Positions 1 to 8,324 of a stretch of DNA of 64,000 bases are shown piece after piece; within the stretch, counting starts at the first letter, position 1, and the number at the start of each line of letters is the position of its first letter. The position numbers and the translations under genes are program-made. This DNA comes from Pseudocitrobacter cyperus (GTDB taxonomy: Bacteria; Pseudomonadota; Gammaproteobacteria; Enterobacterales; Enterobacteriaceae), in assembly GCF_039889165.1 (NCBI RefSeq), contig NZ_JAYMYY010000003.1, positions 248,001 through 312,000 on the forward strand. Direction: 5' to 3'. Under the pieces are notes generated by a model, which was not told where the DNA came from, made no database searches, and worked only from the letters and a program-made list of their open reading frames with translations.

Positions 1-99
1 AGCCAGAAAGAAGATGCCACGCGTTTGTGCATCGAAACCTGCATCGCGCGTAACTGGCGTTTATCGATGCAGACGCATAAATATTTGAATATTGCCTAA
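1..99 (+). CDS. queE: 7-carboxy-7-deazaguanine synthase, 3' end only
   Basis: The first 32 codons in frame 1 are open and stop at TAA 97-99. The peptide ends in MQTHKYLNIA, which matches the C-terminus of enterobacterial QueE, the radical-SAM enzyme that makes 7-carboxy-7-deazaguanine in queuosine synthesis. The catalytic part lies before the window. The partner pathway gene queD is next door on the opposite strand, as in E. coli. Identification rests on this tail plus synteny. Confidence 0.85.
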   Translation, partial: SQKEDATRLCIETCIARNWRLSMQTHKYLNIA

Positions 100-103
100 T
101 AAA

Positions 104-130
104 AAAGCCCGGTAGCATCTACCGGGCTTT
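104..130. terminator. bidirectional terminator between queE and queD
   Basis: A perfect 11-bp stem (AAAGCCCGGTA / TACCGGGCTTT) with a 5-base loop lies between the convergent queE and queD stops. On the minus strand it is followed by six T residues, so it should end queD transcripts best; on the plus strand the T tract is only the last bases of the stem. Confidence 0.85.
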
Positions 131-147
131 CATCAGTTCGCAGAAAT

Positions 148-513
148 TCACTCCCCGCGATAAACACAACCCGCCGTACAGGTCTCTTTCACCATTACCG
201 CGCTTAGCAGCGGTACAACCGGTTTTACCTGTTCCCAAATCCAGCGCGATAGCACTTCACTGGTTGGATTCTCCAGGCCCGGAATATCATTCAGATAGTA
301 GTGATCCAGACGATCGTAAGTCGGTTTAAACGCAGCCTTCAATTCGGCGAAATCCATGATCCAACCGGTATGCGGATCGACTTCACCCGTAATTTCCAGG
401 CGCACCATAAAGGAGTGGCCGTGCAGGCGACCGCATTTATGCCCTTCTGGTACGTGAGGCAAATGGTGAGCGGCTTCAAAAGTGAAATCTTTAAACAGTG
501 TGGTGGACATCAT
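148..513 (-). CDS. queD: 6-carboxytetrahydropterin synthase
   Basis: 121 residues, the same length as E. coli QueD. The enzyme converts dihydroneopterin triphosphate to 6-carboxy-5,6,7,8-tetrahydropterin, the first committed queuosine step. Zinc-ligand histidines are visible in EAAHHLP near the N-terminus and in GRLHGHSF near residue 30, and the catalytic Cys lies in HKCGRLHGH. The start has two Met codons in a row (MMSTT); the second would also serve. It is transcribed away from cysJ and convergent with queE. Confidence 0.95.
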   Translation of the reverse strand: MMSTTLFKDFTFEAAHHLPHVPEGHKCGRLHGHSFMVRLEITGEVDPHTGWIMDFAELKAAFKPTYDRLDHYYLNDIPGLENPTSEVLSRWIWEQVKPVVPLLSAVMVKETCTAGCVYRGE

Positions 514-816
514 GAACTCTCAGTCTTGCGGAAAAAACCGCCGCATAGTACCGGAAAGCACATTTTTTATCATTAACTAAAACCCACAAATGGACACATC
601 AGGCGTAATGGATTGTGTCCATGCTTTATTCTTATTTTATATCAGTAAGTTATCCAATCGCTTTTATCGCTATAGCCTACCTGGAAATCAGGTTAGTCCA
701 TTTGGTTATTTGATATTTCCAACCCTTCTTTAATTGTTATTATCCAGCTCGTTAACCTTACATTCAGTTTTGTTTTTCCCGATTTGAAACAGCTTTGATA
801 CTGGAACATAACAAGC
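514..816. promoter_or_regulatory. divergent queD / cysJ promoter region
   Basis: This 303-base AT-rich interval separates the divergent queD and cysJ starts and holds no credible ORF. In E. coli the cysJIH promoter here is activated by CysB with N-acetylserine, and the same control is expected. I could not assign an unambiguous -35/-10 pair: TTGATA (710-715) and TATTAT (738-743) are spaced 22 bases apart, which is too wide. A nearly repeated pair, TGGACACA around 593 and TGTGTCCA around 614, forms an inverted repeat of unknown role. Confidence 0.5.
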
Positions 817-2622
817 ATGACAACACAGGTCCCCCCATCCGCATTGCTGCCGCTTAATACGGAGCAACTGGCGCGCCTTCAGGCGGCCACCACCGACTTA
901 ACGCCTACCCAGCTTGCCTGGGTTTCTGGCTATTTCTGGGGCGTGCTGAATCAGCAGCCAGGCGCTGCGGCAGTCGCTGCACCCGCTGCCGTCGAAGCAC
1001 CAACCGTTACACTTATCTCTGCTTCGCAAACGGGTAATGCGCGCCGCGTGGCAGAAGCGCTGCGTGACGATCTACTGGCTGCTTCACTTAGTGTGAACCT
1101 GGTGAATGCCGGGGATTATAAATTCAAACAAATCGCGTCAGAAAAACTGCTGGTTGTCGTTGCCTCCACGCAAGGGGAAGGGGAGCCGCCGGAAGAAGCG
1201 GTGGCGTTGCATAAGTTTCTGTTCTCGAAAAAAGCGCCGAAGCTCGACGGCACCGCGTTTGCCGTGCTGGGGTTGGGTGACACCTCGTATGAGTTTTTCT
1301 GCCAGGCCGGGAAAGATTTTGACAGCAAACTGGCGGAACTTGGCGGCGAGCGTCTGCTTGATCGTGTTGATGCCGATGTGGAATACCAAACGGCTGCCAG
1401 TGAATGGCGCGCTCGCGTGGTTGATGTGCTGAAAGCCCGCGTGCCGAAAGATGCCCCGGCGCAGGTTGCCGTCGCTGCCACCGGGGCTGTAAATGAAATT
1501 TACACCAGCCCGTACAGCAAAGAAGCCCCGTTGACCGCCACTCTTGCCGTTAATCAGAAAATCACCAGCCGCGACTCAGAAAAAGATGTCCGCCACATCG
1601 AAATCGATTTAGGTGATTCCGGTCTCCGTTATCAGCCGGGTGACGCGCTGGGTGTCTGGTATCAGAACGATCCCGCACTGGTCAAAGAACTGGTGGAATT
1701 GCTGTGGCTGAAAGGCGACGAAAAAGTCACCGTTGACGGGACAACGCTGCCGCTTTCCGAGGCATTGCAATGGCATTTCGAACTGACGGTGAACACCGCC
1801 AATATCGTCGAGAACTATGCGACGCTGACGCGCAGTGAAACGCTGCTGCCGCTGGTGGGCGATAAAGCCCAGTTGCAGCACTATGCTGCCACGACGCCGA
1901 TTGTCGATATGGTACGTTTCTCCCCGGCGCAGCTTGATGCCGATGTGCTGATTAACCTGCTGCGTCCGCTGACGCCGCGTCTTTACTCTATCGCCTCGTC
2001 GCAGGCGGAAGTGGAGAGTGAAGTTCATATCACCGTCGGTGTTGTTCGCTATGATATCGAGGGCTGTGCCCGTGCGGGCGGGGCATCCAGTTTCCTCGCC
2101 GATCGTGTGGAGGAAGACGGTGAAGTTCGCGTCTTTATCGAGCATAACGACAACTTCCGTCTGCCGGCTAACCCGGAAACCCCGGTGATTATGATTGGCC
2201 CGGGTACGGGTATCGCGCCATTCCGCGCCTTTATGCAGCAACGCGCCGCCGACGAAGCGCCAGGTAAAAACTGGCTGTTCTTTGGTAATCCGCACTTTAC
2301 GGAAGACTTCCTCTATCAGGTGGAGTGGCAGCGTTATGTTAAAGAGGGCGTGCTCTCGCGCATCGATCTGGCCTGGTCGCGCGATCAAAAAGAAAAAATT
2401 TACGTACAAGACAAACTGCGCGAACAGGGCGCAGAGCTGTGGCGCTGGATCAATGACGGTGCCCACATTTATGTTTGCGGCGACGCTAATCGCATGGCGA
2501 AAGACGTTGAGCAGGCACTTCTGGAAGTGATTGCCGAATTTGGTGGCATGGACACCGAAGCGGCGGATGAATTTTTAAGTGAGCTGCGCGTAGAGCGCCG
2601 TTATCAGCGAGATGTCTACTAA
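817..2622 (+). CDS. cysJ: sulfite reductase (NADPH) flavoprotein alpha subunit
   Basis: 601 residues against about 599 for E. coli CysJ. It carries electrons from NADPH through FAD and FMN to the CysI hemoprotein for six-electron reduction of sulfite to sulfide. An N-terminal flavodoxin domain (about 65-205, SASQTGNARRVAE and STQGEGEPPEE FMN loops) precedes a FAD/NADPH ferredoxin-reductase domain, with the FAD motif PRLYSIASS and the NADPH motif IGPGTGIAPFRAF; the protein ends in VERRYQRDVY. The TAA overlaps the cysI ATG by one base, so the two are translationally coupled. Confidence 0.98.
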   Translation: MTTQVPPSALLPLNTEQLARLQAATTDLTPTQLAWVSGYFWGVLNQQPGAAAVAAPAAVEAPTVTLISASQTGNARRVAEALRDDLLAASLSVNLVNAGDYKFKQIASEKLLVVVASTQGEGEPPEEAVALHKFLFSKKAPKLDGTAFAVLGLGDTSYEFFCQAGKDFDSKLAELGGERLLDRVDADVEYQTAASEWRARVVDVLKARVPKDAPAQVAVAATGAVNEIYTSPYSKEAPLTATLAVNQKITSRDSEKDVRHIEIDLGDSGLRYQPGDALGVWYQNDPALVKELVELLWLKGDEKVTVDGTTLPLSEALQWHFELTVNTANIVENYATLTRSETLLPLVGDKAQLQHYAATTPIVDMVRFSPAQLDADVLINLLRPLTPRLYSIASSQAEVESEVHITVGVVRYDIEGCARAGGASSFLADRVEEDGEVRVFIEHNDNFRLPANPETPVIMIGPGTGIAPFRAFMQQRAADEAPGKNWLFFGNPHFTEDFLYQVEWQRYVKEGVLSRIDLAWSRDQKEKIYVQDKLREQGAELWRWINDGAHIYVCGDANRMAKDVEQALLEVIAEFGGMDTEAADEFLSELRVERRYQRDVY

Positions 2623-4334
2623 TGAGCGAAAAACATCCAGGGCCTTTAGTGGTCGAAGGTAAACTGGCAGACGCCGAGCGCATGAAGCTTGAGAGCAACT
2701 ATCTGCGCGGCACGATTGCTGAAGATTTAAACGATGGCCTGACCGGTGGGTTTAAGGGCGATAACTTCCTGCTGATCCGCTTCCACGGTATGTACCAACA
2801 GGATGACCGTGATATCCGCGCGGAACGCGCGGAGCAGAAGCTGGAACCGCGTCACGCGATGCTGCTACGCTGCCGCTTACCGGGGGGCGTCATCACGACT
2901 AAACAGTGGCAGGCGATTGATAAATTTGCGGGCGAGAACACCATTTACGGCAGTATCCGCCTGACTAACCGCCAGACGTTCCAGTTCCACGGTATTCTGA
3001 AAAAGAATGTGAAACCGGTGCATCAGATGCTGCATTCTGTCGGCCTCGATGCGCTTGCCACCGCTAACGACATGAACCGTAACGTGCTTTGCACCTCGAA
3101 TCCTTATGAGTCTGAGCTGCATGCTGAAGCTTACGAGTGGGCGAAGAAGATCTCTGAACATCTGCTGCCGCGCACCCGCGCCTATGCGGAGATCTGGCTC
3201 GATCAGGAAAAAGTTGCGACGACTGACGAAGAGCCGATCCTCGGCCAGACCTATCTGCCGCGTAAGTTCAAAACCACGGTGGTGATCCCGCCGCAGAACG
3301 ATATCGACCTGCATGCCAACGACATGAACTTTGTGGCGATCGCGGAAAACGGCAAACTGGTGGGCTTTAACCTGCTGGTAGGCGGCGGGCTTTCCATTGA
3401 GCACGGCAACAAGAAAACCTACGCCCGCACGGCGAGTGAATTTGGTTATCTGCCGCTGGAGCACACGCTGGCAGTAGCGGAAGCCGTGGTCACGACACAG
3501 CGCGACTGGGGTAATCGTACTGACCGCAAAAATGCCAAAACCAAATACACGCTGGAGCGCGTGGGTGTTGAGACGTTTAAGGCGGAAGTGGAACGTCGCG
3601 CGGGGATCAAATTTGAACCGATCCGTCCGTATGAGTTCACCGGACGTGGCGATCGTATCGGTTGGGTAAAAGGGATCGACGATAAATGGCACCTGACGCT
3701 GTTTATCGAAAATGGCCGTATCCTTGATTACCCTGGGCGTCCGCTGAAAACCGGGTTACTGGATATTGCGAAGATCCACAAAGGTGATTTCCGCATTACC
3801 GCTAACCAGAATCTGATCATCGCGGGCGTACCGGAAAACCAGAAAGCGAAAATCGAGAAGATAGCGCAGGCCAGTGGCCTGATGAATACTGTTACGCCGC
3901 AGCGTGAAAATTCGATGGCCTGTGTCTCGTTCCCGACCTGCCCACTGGCGATGGCGGAAGCCGAACGTTTCCTGCCATCTTTTGTCGACAAAGTGGAAGC
4001 GATAATGGCGACGCACGGCGTGAGCGATGAACATATCGTTCTGCGCGTAACGGGCTGCCCGAATGGCTGTGGTCGCGCGATGCTGGCGGAAATCGGGCTC
4101 GTCGGGAAAGCGCCGGGCCGCTATAACTTACATATCGGTGGCAACCGGATGGGTACGCGCATCCCACGGATGTACAAAGAGAACATCACTGACACTGAAA
4201 TTCTTGCGGTGATAGACGAACTGGTAGGGCGCTGGGCGAAAGAGCGTGAAGCGGGTGAAGGCTTCGGCGATTTTACGATACGTGCGGGTATCATTCGCCC
4301 GGTGCTCGACCCGGCGCGAGACTTGTGGGAATAA
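2622..4334 (+). CDS. cysI: sulfite reductase hemoprotein beta subunit
   Basis: 570 residues, the usual length. It holds the siroheme-[4Fe-4S] centre at which sulfite is reduced to sulfide. The cluster-binding cysteines are visible as SFPTCPLAMAEAERF and GCPNGCGRAM in the last quarter, the standard CX5C-Xn-CX3C pattern. The arginine-rich siroheme pocket motifs LTNRQTFQFHG and NRNVLCTSNP are present. It shares one base with cysJ. The siroheme it needs can be supplied by the CysG paralog encoded 2.6 kb downstream. Confidence 0.98.
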   Translation: MSEKHPGPLVVEGKLADAERMKLESNYLRGTIAEDLNDGLTGGFKGDNFLLIRFHGMYQQDDRDIRAERAEQKLEPRHAMLLRCRLPGGVITTKQWQAIDKFAGENTIYGSIRLTNRQTFQFHGILKKNVKPVHQMLHSVGLDALATANDMNRNVLCTSNPYESELHAEAYEWAKKISEHLLPRTRAYAEIWLDQEKVATTDEEPILGQTYLPRKFKTTVVIPPQNDIDLHANDMNFVAIAENGKLVGFNLLVGGGLSIEHGNKKTYARTASEFGYLPLEHTLAVAEAVVTTQRDWGNRTDRKNAKTKYTLERVGVETFKAEVERRAGIKFEPIRPYEFTGRGDRIGWVKGIDDKWHLTLFIENGRILDYPGRPLKTGLLDIAKIHKGDFRITANQNLIIAGVPENQKAKIEKIAQASGLMNTVTPQRENSMACVSFPTCPLAMAEAERFLPSFVDKVEAIMATHGVSDEHIVLRVTGCPNGCGRAMLAEIGLVGKAPGRYNLHIGGNRMGTRIPRMYKENITDTEILAVIDELVGRWAKEREAGEGFGDFTIRAGIIRPVLDPARDLWE

Positions 4335-4349
4335 CGCATCTCCTGACCA

Positions 4350-4374
4350 TACCCTCTCCTCCCGGGAGAGGGTA
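4350..4374. repeat. intergenic hairpin between cysI and cysH
   Basis: A perfect 10-bp inverted repeat (TACCCTCTCC / GGAGAGGGTA) with a 5-base loop fills the 63-base cysI-cysH gap. It has no T tract, so it is more likely an mRNA-stabilising or dispersed intergenic hairpin than a terminator; cysH should still be cotranscribed. Confidence 0.7.
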
Positions 4375-4397
4375 AGGGGAAAAGTGCAGAGGTAACT

Positions 4398-5132
4398 ATG
4401 TCCAAACTCGATCTAAACGCCCTGAATGACCTGCCGAAAGTGGATCGCATTCTGGCGCTGGCGGAAACTAACGCGCAACTGGAAAAACTCGATGCGGAAG
4501 GCCGCGTCGCCTGGGCGCTGGAAAATCTGCCTGGTGAATACGTGCTCTCTTCCAGCTTTGGTATTCAGGCGGCGGTCAGCCTGCATCTGGTGAATCAAAT
4601 TCGCCCGGATATCCCGGTGATCCTGACCGATACCGGCTATTTATTCCCGGAAACCTATCAGTTTATCGACGAGTTAACGGACAAACTCAAGCTGAACCTG
4701 AAAGTGTACCGCGCCACCGAAAGCGCCGCCTGGCAGGAAGCGCGCTACGGCAAACTGTGGGAGCAGGGCGTTGAAGGCATTGAAAAATACAATGACATCA
4801 ACAAGGTTGAGCCAATGAACCGGGCGCTGAAAGAGCTCAACGCACAAACCTGGTTTGCAGGATTACGCCGTGAACAATCCGGTAGCCGCGCAACATTGCC
4901 GGTACTGGCGGTTCAGCGGGGTGTATTTAAGGTGCTGCCGATTATCGACTGGGATAACCGGACGATATATCAGTATCTGCAAAAACATGGTCTGAAATAT
5001 CACCCTCTATGGGATGAAGGATATTTATCCGTCGGTGATACCCATACGACCCGTAAATGGGAACCCGGCATGGCGGAAGAAGAAACGCGTTTCTTTGGCT
5101 TAAAAAGGGAGTGTGGGCTACACGAAGGGTAA
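4398..5132 (+). CDS. cysH: phosphoadenosine phosphosulfate reductase
   Basis: 244 residues, the usual size. It reduces PAPS to sulfite and PAP with thioredoxin. The PP-loop-like nucleotide motif LSSSFGIQAAV is near residue 50, and the single catalytic cysteine sits in the C-terminal motif KRECGLHEG. There is no second cysteine pair, so it is the PAPS-type rather than the iron-sulfur APS-type enzyme. It is last in cysJIH and followed by a terminator. Confidence 0.97.
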   Translation: MSKLDLNALNDLPKVDRILALAETNAQLEKLDAEGRVAWALENLPGEYVLSSSFGIQAAVSLHLVNQIRPDIPVILTDTGYLFPETYQFIDELTDKLKLNLKVYRATESAAWQEARYGKLWEQGVEGIEKYNDINKVEPMNRALKELNAQTWFAGLRREQSGSRATLPVLAVQRGVFKVLPIIDWDNRTIYQYLQKHGLKYHPLWDEGYLSVGDTHTTRKWEPGMAEEETRFFGLKRECGLHEG

Positions 5133-5150
5133 AACTTCGCACCGCTTAAT

Positions 5151-5187
5151 AAACGCCTCTGTCTGAAAAGATGGGGGCGTTTTTATT
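5151..5187 (+). terminator. cysH terminator
   Basis: Arms AAACGCC (5151-5157) and GGCGTTT (5176-5182), with a T-rich tail, lie 18 bases after the cysH stop. This fits a Rho-independent terminator of the cysJIH operon. Confidence 0.8.
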
Positions 5188-5299
5188 TTGCGAGCAGCAT
5201 TCCTGCTTTTAAACGGGAATATAGCAGGGGGAATTAACAGGCATAGAATGGCGTCGGGTGCTTGAGGCTGTCTGGCGTTGAGCATTCGCGAGGTTCCAG

Positions 5300-5356
5300 A
5301 TGGACAAAAGCCCCAGGCGATATTTCTATCAACCTGAGGCTCGCGTTCGAACGTAG
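5300..5356 (+). CDS. short mok-like leader ORF of the hok locus
   Basis: An 18-codon ORF (MDKSPRRYFYQPEARVRT) sits inside the region complementary to the predicted antisense RNA. In plasmid R1 hok/sok, translation of mok across the hok start allows Hok synthesis, and Sok blocks mok. Here the frame stops at TAG 5354-5356, 40 bases before the hok ATG, and meets another TAG soon after, so the usual mok/hok overlap is missing. It may be a degenerate mok or a short coupling leader. Confidence 0.4.
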   Translation: MDKSPRRYFYQPEARVRT

Positions 5357-5357
5357 C
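5306..5357 (-). ncRNA. sok-like antisense RNA
   Basis: On the minus strand a promoter TTGCCT (5388-5393), a 17-base spacer and TAACAT (5365-5370) would start a transcript near 5357. About 50 bases on, AGCCTCAGG pairs with CCTGGGGCT (one G-U pair) and is followed by TTTT (5306-5309), a typical terminator. The predicted 50-odd nt RNA is antisense to the hok leader, exactly the layout of Sok. Ends are inferred from the promoter and terminator. Confidence 0.75.
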
Positions 5358-5396
5358 AATTCGGATGTTAGTCTCTTCTTTGCAGGGAGGCAAGAC

Positions 5397-5549
5397 ATGC
5401 TGACAAAATATGCCCTTGTGGCAATCATAGTGCTCTGTTTTACGGCGCTGGGATTCACGTTGATGGTTCGCGACTCGTTGTGTGAGTTGAGTATCAGAGA
5501 GCGTGGTATGGAGTTTAAGGCAGTTCTCGCTTACGAACCGAAGAAGTAG
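5397..5549 (+). CDS. Hok-family type I toxin
   Basis: 50 residues. An N-terminal membrane helix (ALVAIIVLCFTALGFTLMV, about 5-23) is followed by the family signature VRDSLCELSIRERG with the conserved Cys, and the C-terminus AYEPKK resembles the AYESG/AYESE ends of Hok/Gef proteins. These peptides depolarise the inner membrane when their antisense RNA is lost. A strong ribosome site (GGGAGG, 5385-5390) precedes the ATG. The long leader, antisense promoter and following hairpin support a whole hok/sok locus. The paralog name cannot be assigned by eye. Confidence 0.88.
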   Translation: MLTKYALVAIIVLCFTALGFTLMVRDSLCELSIRERGMEFKAVLAYEPKK

Positions 5550-5554
5550 CCATC

Positions 5555-5576
5555 ACGCGGGGGTAACACCCCGCGT
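5555..5576 (+). terminator. hairpin closing the hok mRNA
   Basis: ACGCGGGG (5555-5562) and CCCCGCGT (5569-5576) form an 8-bp GC-rich stem just after the hok stop, nested in a wider CCATCAC / GTGATGG pair. It probably forms the stable 3' end of hok mRNA; no clear T tract follows. Confidence 0.5.
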
Positions 5577-5616
5577 ACTGGATTGTGATGGTTTGGTCTC
5601 CGGCACCCTTTTAAAC

Positions 5617-6660
5617 CTAAACCTTCCCCGCCTTCGCCAGTTCCTCCACCAGCGGCATCATTACTTTCACTACATCGCGGCTGCGGCGTTCAATTCTGCC
5701 CGGCAGGGCTTTATCGAGATATTGCTGATTATCCAGCCGCGCGTCGTGCCAGCTACTCCCCTCCGGGAAGCTGCGGGTTTTTGCGCGTTGTTGATAACCA
5801 TCTTTTTTCCCTAAAGACCAGTTGGTCGCTTCGACAGACAACACAGGAATGCCAGCTTTATCAAACACTTCTGCGTCATTACAGCAACCGGTGCCTTTGG
5901 GATAATCAGGATTCAGTCCTGGATTGGTAAAAGCGGAAATACCATGGTTGCGCGCAATCGCCAGCGCCCGGTCACGGGTCAGTTTGCGTACCGATGCCGG
6001 GGTTTTTACGCCGCTGTTGAAATAGAGTTTGTCACCCACGACCAGGTTATCGAGATTAATCACCAGCAGGGTGTTTTTCTTTTCCGCGTCACTCATGCGC
6101 TTCAACAGATTTTCCGCCCCCAGTTTGCCTTCTTCCTCGCCGCTGGTAGCGATGAAACGAATACCATATTCCGTGGGGACATCTTTCAGGCGCTCTGCCA
6201 TCTCCAGCATGACGCCAAGGCCCAGCGCGTTATCGTCGATTCCCTGGAGCGTCAGCCCGCCGAGATTATTTTCGACATCGCTATCGTTTTGCGGCGCGTA
6301 AGTATCCAGATGCGCCATCACAATAATCTGCTGCTGCGATTTACCCTCATGCGCTGCGATGACGGTACTGCCAGTCACGTTATGCCAGTTTTTACGGTTA
6401 TTTTTAGCGGTGTAGATGTAACGGCTGTGAAAGGTGCGGATATCGCTCTGGTAGCCCATTTTGGCGAATTGTTGACGCAGATAGTCTGCTGACAGCATTT
6501 CAGCCGGCGTGCCGGTAATACGCCCCGGAAAATAGGTAGCGATGTAGCGCGCCTGAGTATTTGCGATAGAACCGGGCGACGTCGTTGTCGCCAGTGCCGG
6601 GAAGGCAGAGCATACGCCGAGCGCCAGCGCGAGGATGCCGCGACGCAGTGCGGAAGACAT
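5617..6660 (-). CDS. iap: alkaline phosphatase isozyme conversion aminopeptidase
   Basis: 347 residues from the ATG at 6658-6660, chosen because it has an AAGGA ribosome site and starts a clean signal peptide (ALALGVCSAFPALA, cleavage near residue 23); an upstream in-frame Met has neither. It is an M28-family periplasmic zinc aminopeptidase that removes N-terminal Arg from alkaline phosphatase. Metal-ligand motifs are visible as MAHLDTYAP, GIDDNALG, SGEEEGKLG and the Cys pair GTGCCNDAE. In E. coli K-12 the CRISPR1 array lies between this gene and cysH; here no repeats are present. Confidence 0.95.
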   Translation of the reverse strand: MSSALRRGILALALGVCSAFPALATTTSPGSIANTQARYIATYFPGRITGTPAEMLSADYLRQQFAKMGYQSDIRTFHSRYIYTAKNNRKNWHNVTGSTVIAAHEGKSQQQIIVMAHLDTYAPQNDSDVENNLGGLTLQGIDDNALGLGVMLEMAERLKDVPTEYGIRFIATSGEEEGKLGAENLLKRMSDAEKKNTLLVINLDNLVVGDKLYFNSGVKTPASVRKLTRDRALAIARNHGISAFTNPGLNPDYPKGTGCCNDAEVFDKAGIPVLSVEATNWSLGKKDGYQQRAKTRSFPEGSSWHDARLDNQQYLDKALPGRIERRSRDVVKVMMPLVEELAKAGKV

Positions 6661-6899
6661 AGGGGAATCCTTACAACAAAGCAAAAAAGTAGACGCGCTC
6701 AGTATGAAACCGGGGCAGTCATTACACAATTTCATTTCTTCTTAAATGCCCAAAAAAGAGGATGTTAAGCACTTTTTGATATTTGCTTTTTCAGTCTGTT
6801 ATTCCTTTGAGGAACTACTCATTCCATTTCGTAATTTCATTTGCACTAAGGGGCACCCTATAGTCCCTCTATTACTGATTGTTAGTGAGTTGTAACTCT

Positions 6900-8315
6900 G
6901 TGGATTATCTGCCCCTTTTTGCCGCTGTAAAAGACCGCACCGCATTGGTTATTGGCGGTGAAGACACCGCTGCCCGCAAAATTGCTTTTCTGCTTCGGGC
7001 TGGCGCGAATGTTCAGGTGGTGAGCGAAAGGCTGGGCGAGGAGCTCACTACACTGGCGGCGGAAAAGAGAATTTCATGGCTGGCGACTGCCTTCCAGGAA
7101 ACGCAGCTTGATAACGTTTTCCTGGTTATTGCCGCCACGGACGATGATGCACTCAATCAGCGGATCTATGACGCGGCGAATGCCCGTCAGCGGCTGGTCA
7201 ATGTGGTGGATAGCCCGGCACAGTGCTCCTTTATCTTCCCGTCGATTGTCGACAGATCACCGCTGCTGGTGGCGATTTCCTCCGGCGGCACCGCGCCGGT
7301 GCTGGCGCGGATACTGCGTGAAAAGATTGAAGCGCTGCTGCCGACACGTCTGGGCTTACTGGCCGAAGCAGCCAGCTACTGGCGGCATGCGATTAAAACC
7401 CAGCTTAAAACCACGGCGGAACGCCGCCGTTTCTGGGAGCGCGTTTTCCGCGGGCGGATTGCCAACATGATGATTGCCGGTAATCAGCAGGCGGCAGAAG
7501 CGGCGTTGCAGGAAGAGCTGACGCAACCCCAGCGTCGCGTGGGCGAGATCATTTTGGTCGGCGCGGGCCCGGGCGATGCCGGATTGCTAACCCTGCGTGG
7601 TTTGCAGGTCATCCAGCAGGCAGACATCGTTTTTTACGATCACCTGGTGAGTGACGCGGTGCGGGAACTGGTTCGTCGCGACGCGGAGCTGGTGTGCGTG
7701 GGTAAACGTGCGGGTGTCCACGCGGTGGCTCAGCACGACACCAACCGCATGATGATTGATGCGGCACACCAGGGCAAAACGGTTGTACGCCTGAAAGGCG
7801 GCGACCCGTTTATTTTTGGACGCGGTGGCGAAGAGTTACAGGCGGCGGCAGAAGCGGGGATCCCGTTCCAGGTCGTGCCAGGCGTCACAGCGGCCGCAGG
7901 AGCAACGGCTTATGCCGGGATCCCTCTGACCCATCGTGATTATGCGCAGAGCGTGACTTTCGTCACCGGGCATTACAAAGCAGACAGCGCCCCCTTTGAC
8001 TGGGCGCACCTGGCGCAAAGCCGCCAGACGCTGGCGATTTACATGGGCACGATGAAAGCGGCGGAAATCAGCCAGCAACTGATTCAACACGGACGCGACA
8101 GCGCAACGCCGGTGGCGGTGATATCGCGCGGGACGCGTGCGGATCAACAGATAAAAACAGGCACCCTGCAACAACTCGAAAACCTGGCGAAAGAGGCCCC
8201 CATGCCAGCACTGCTGGTGGTCGGCGAAGTGGTGGAACTGCATCACCAGCTTGCTTGGTTTCAACACACAACAGACTCAGAAAATTTCGATTCTTCTGTA
8301 GTGAATCTGGCTTAA
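6900..8315 (+). CDS. cysG: siroheme synthase (CysG paralog) ahead of cysDNC
   Basis: 471 residues from GTG 6900, chosen because VDYLPLF aligns with the MDHLPIF start of CysG; upstream in-frame codons match nothing. The N-terminal precorrin-2 dehydrogenase/ferrochelatase half has the NAD site VIGGEDTAARK (GGEDT instead of the usual GGGDV) and the SSGG phosphoserine loop. The C-terminal uroporphyrinogen III methyltransferase half starts near 215 with LVGAGPGDAGLLTLRGL and contains VRLKGGDPFIFGRGGEE. It is clearly diverged from the nirBD-linked CysG and ends 9 bases before cysD, so it should supply siroheme under sulfur (CysB) control. A TATAGT at 6859 may be the -10. Confidence 0.93.
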   Translation: MDYLPLFAAVKDRTALVIGGEDTAARKIAFLLRAGANVQVVSERLGEELTTLAAEKRISWLATAFQETQLDNVFLVIAATDDDALNQRIYDAANARQRLVNVVDSPAQCSFIFPSIVDRSPLLVAISSGGTAPVLARILREKIEALLPTRLGLLAEAASYWRHAIKTQLKTTAERRRFWERVFRGRIANMMIAGNQQAAEAALQEELTQPQRRVGEIILVGAGPGDAGLLTLRGLQVIQQADIVFYDHLVSDAVRELVRRDAELVCVGKRAGVHAVAQHDTNRMMIDAAHQGKTVVRLKGGDPFIFGRGGEELQAAAEAGIPFQVVPGVTAAAGATAYAGIPLTHRDYAQSVTFVTGHYKADSAPFDWAHLAQSRQTLAIYMGTMKAAEISQQLIQHGRDSATPVAVISRGTRADQQIKTGTLQQLENLAKEAPMPALLVVGEVVELHHQLAWFQHTTDSENFDSSVVNLA

Positions 8316-8324
8316 GGAACGGTT

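Noticed and set aside
1609..2466. 285-codon minus-strand frame opposite cysJ
   Set aside because: Antisense to the conserved FAD/NADPH domain of CysJ; no homology recognised.
5262..5396. In-frame TTG extension of hok by 45 codons
   Set aside because: Hok proteins are about 50 residues, the strong ribosome site is at the inner ATG, and the leader is expected to fold and pair with the antisense RNA.
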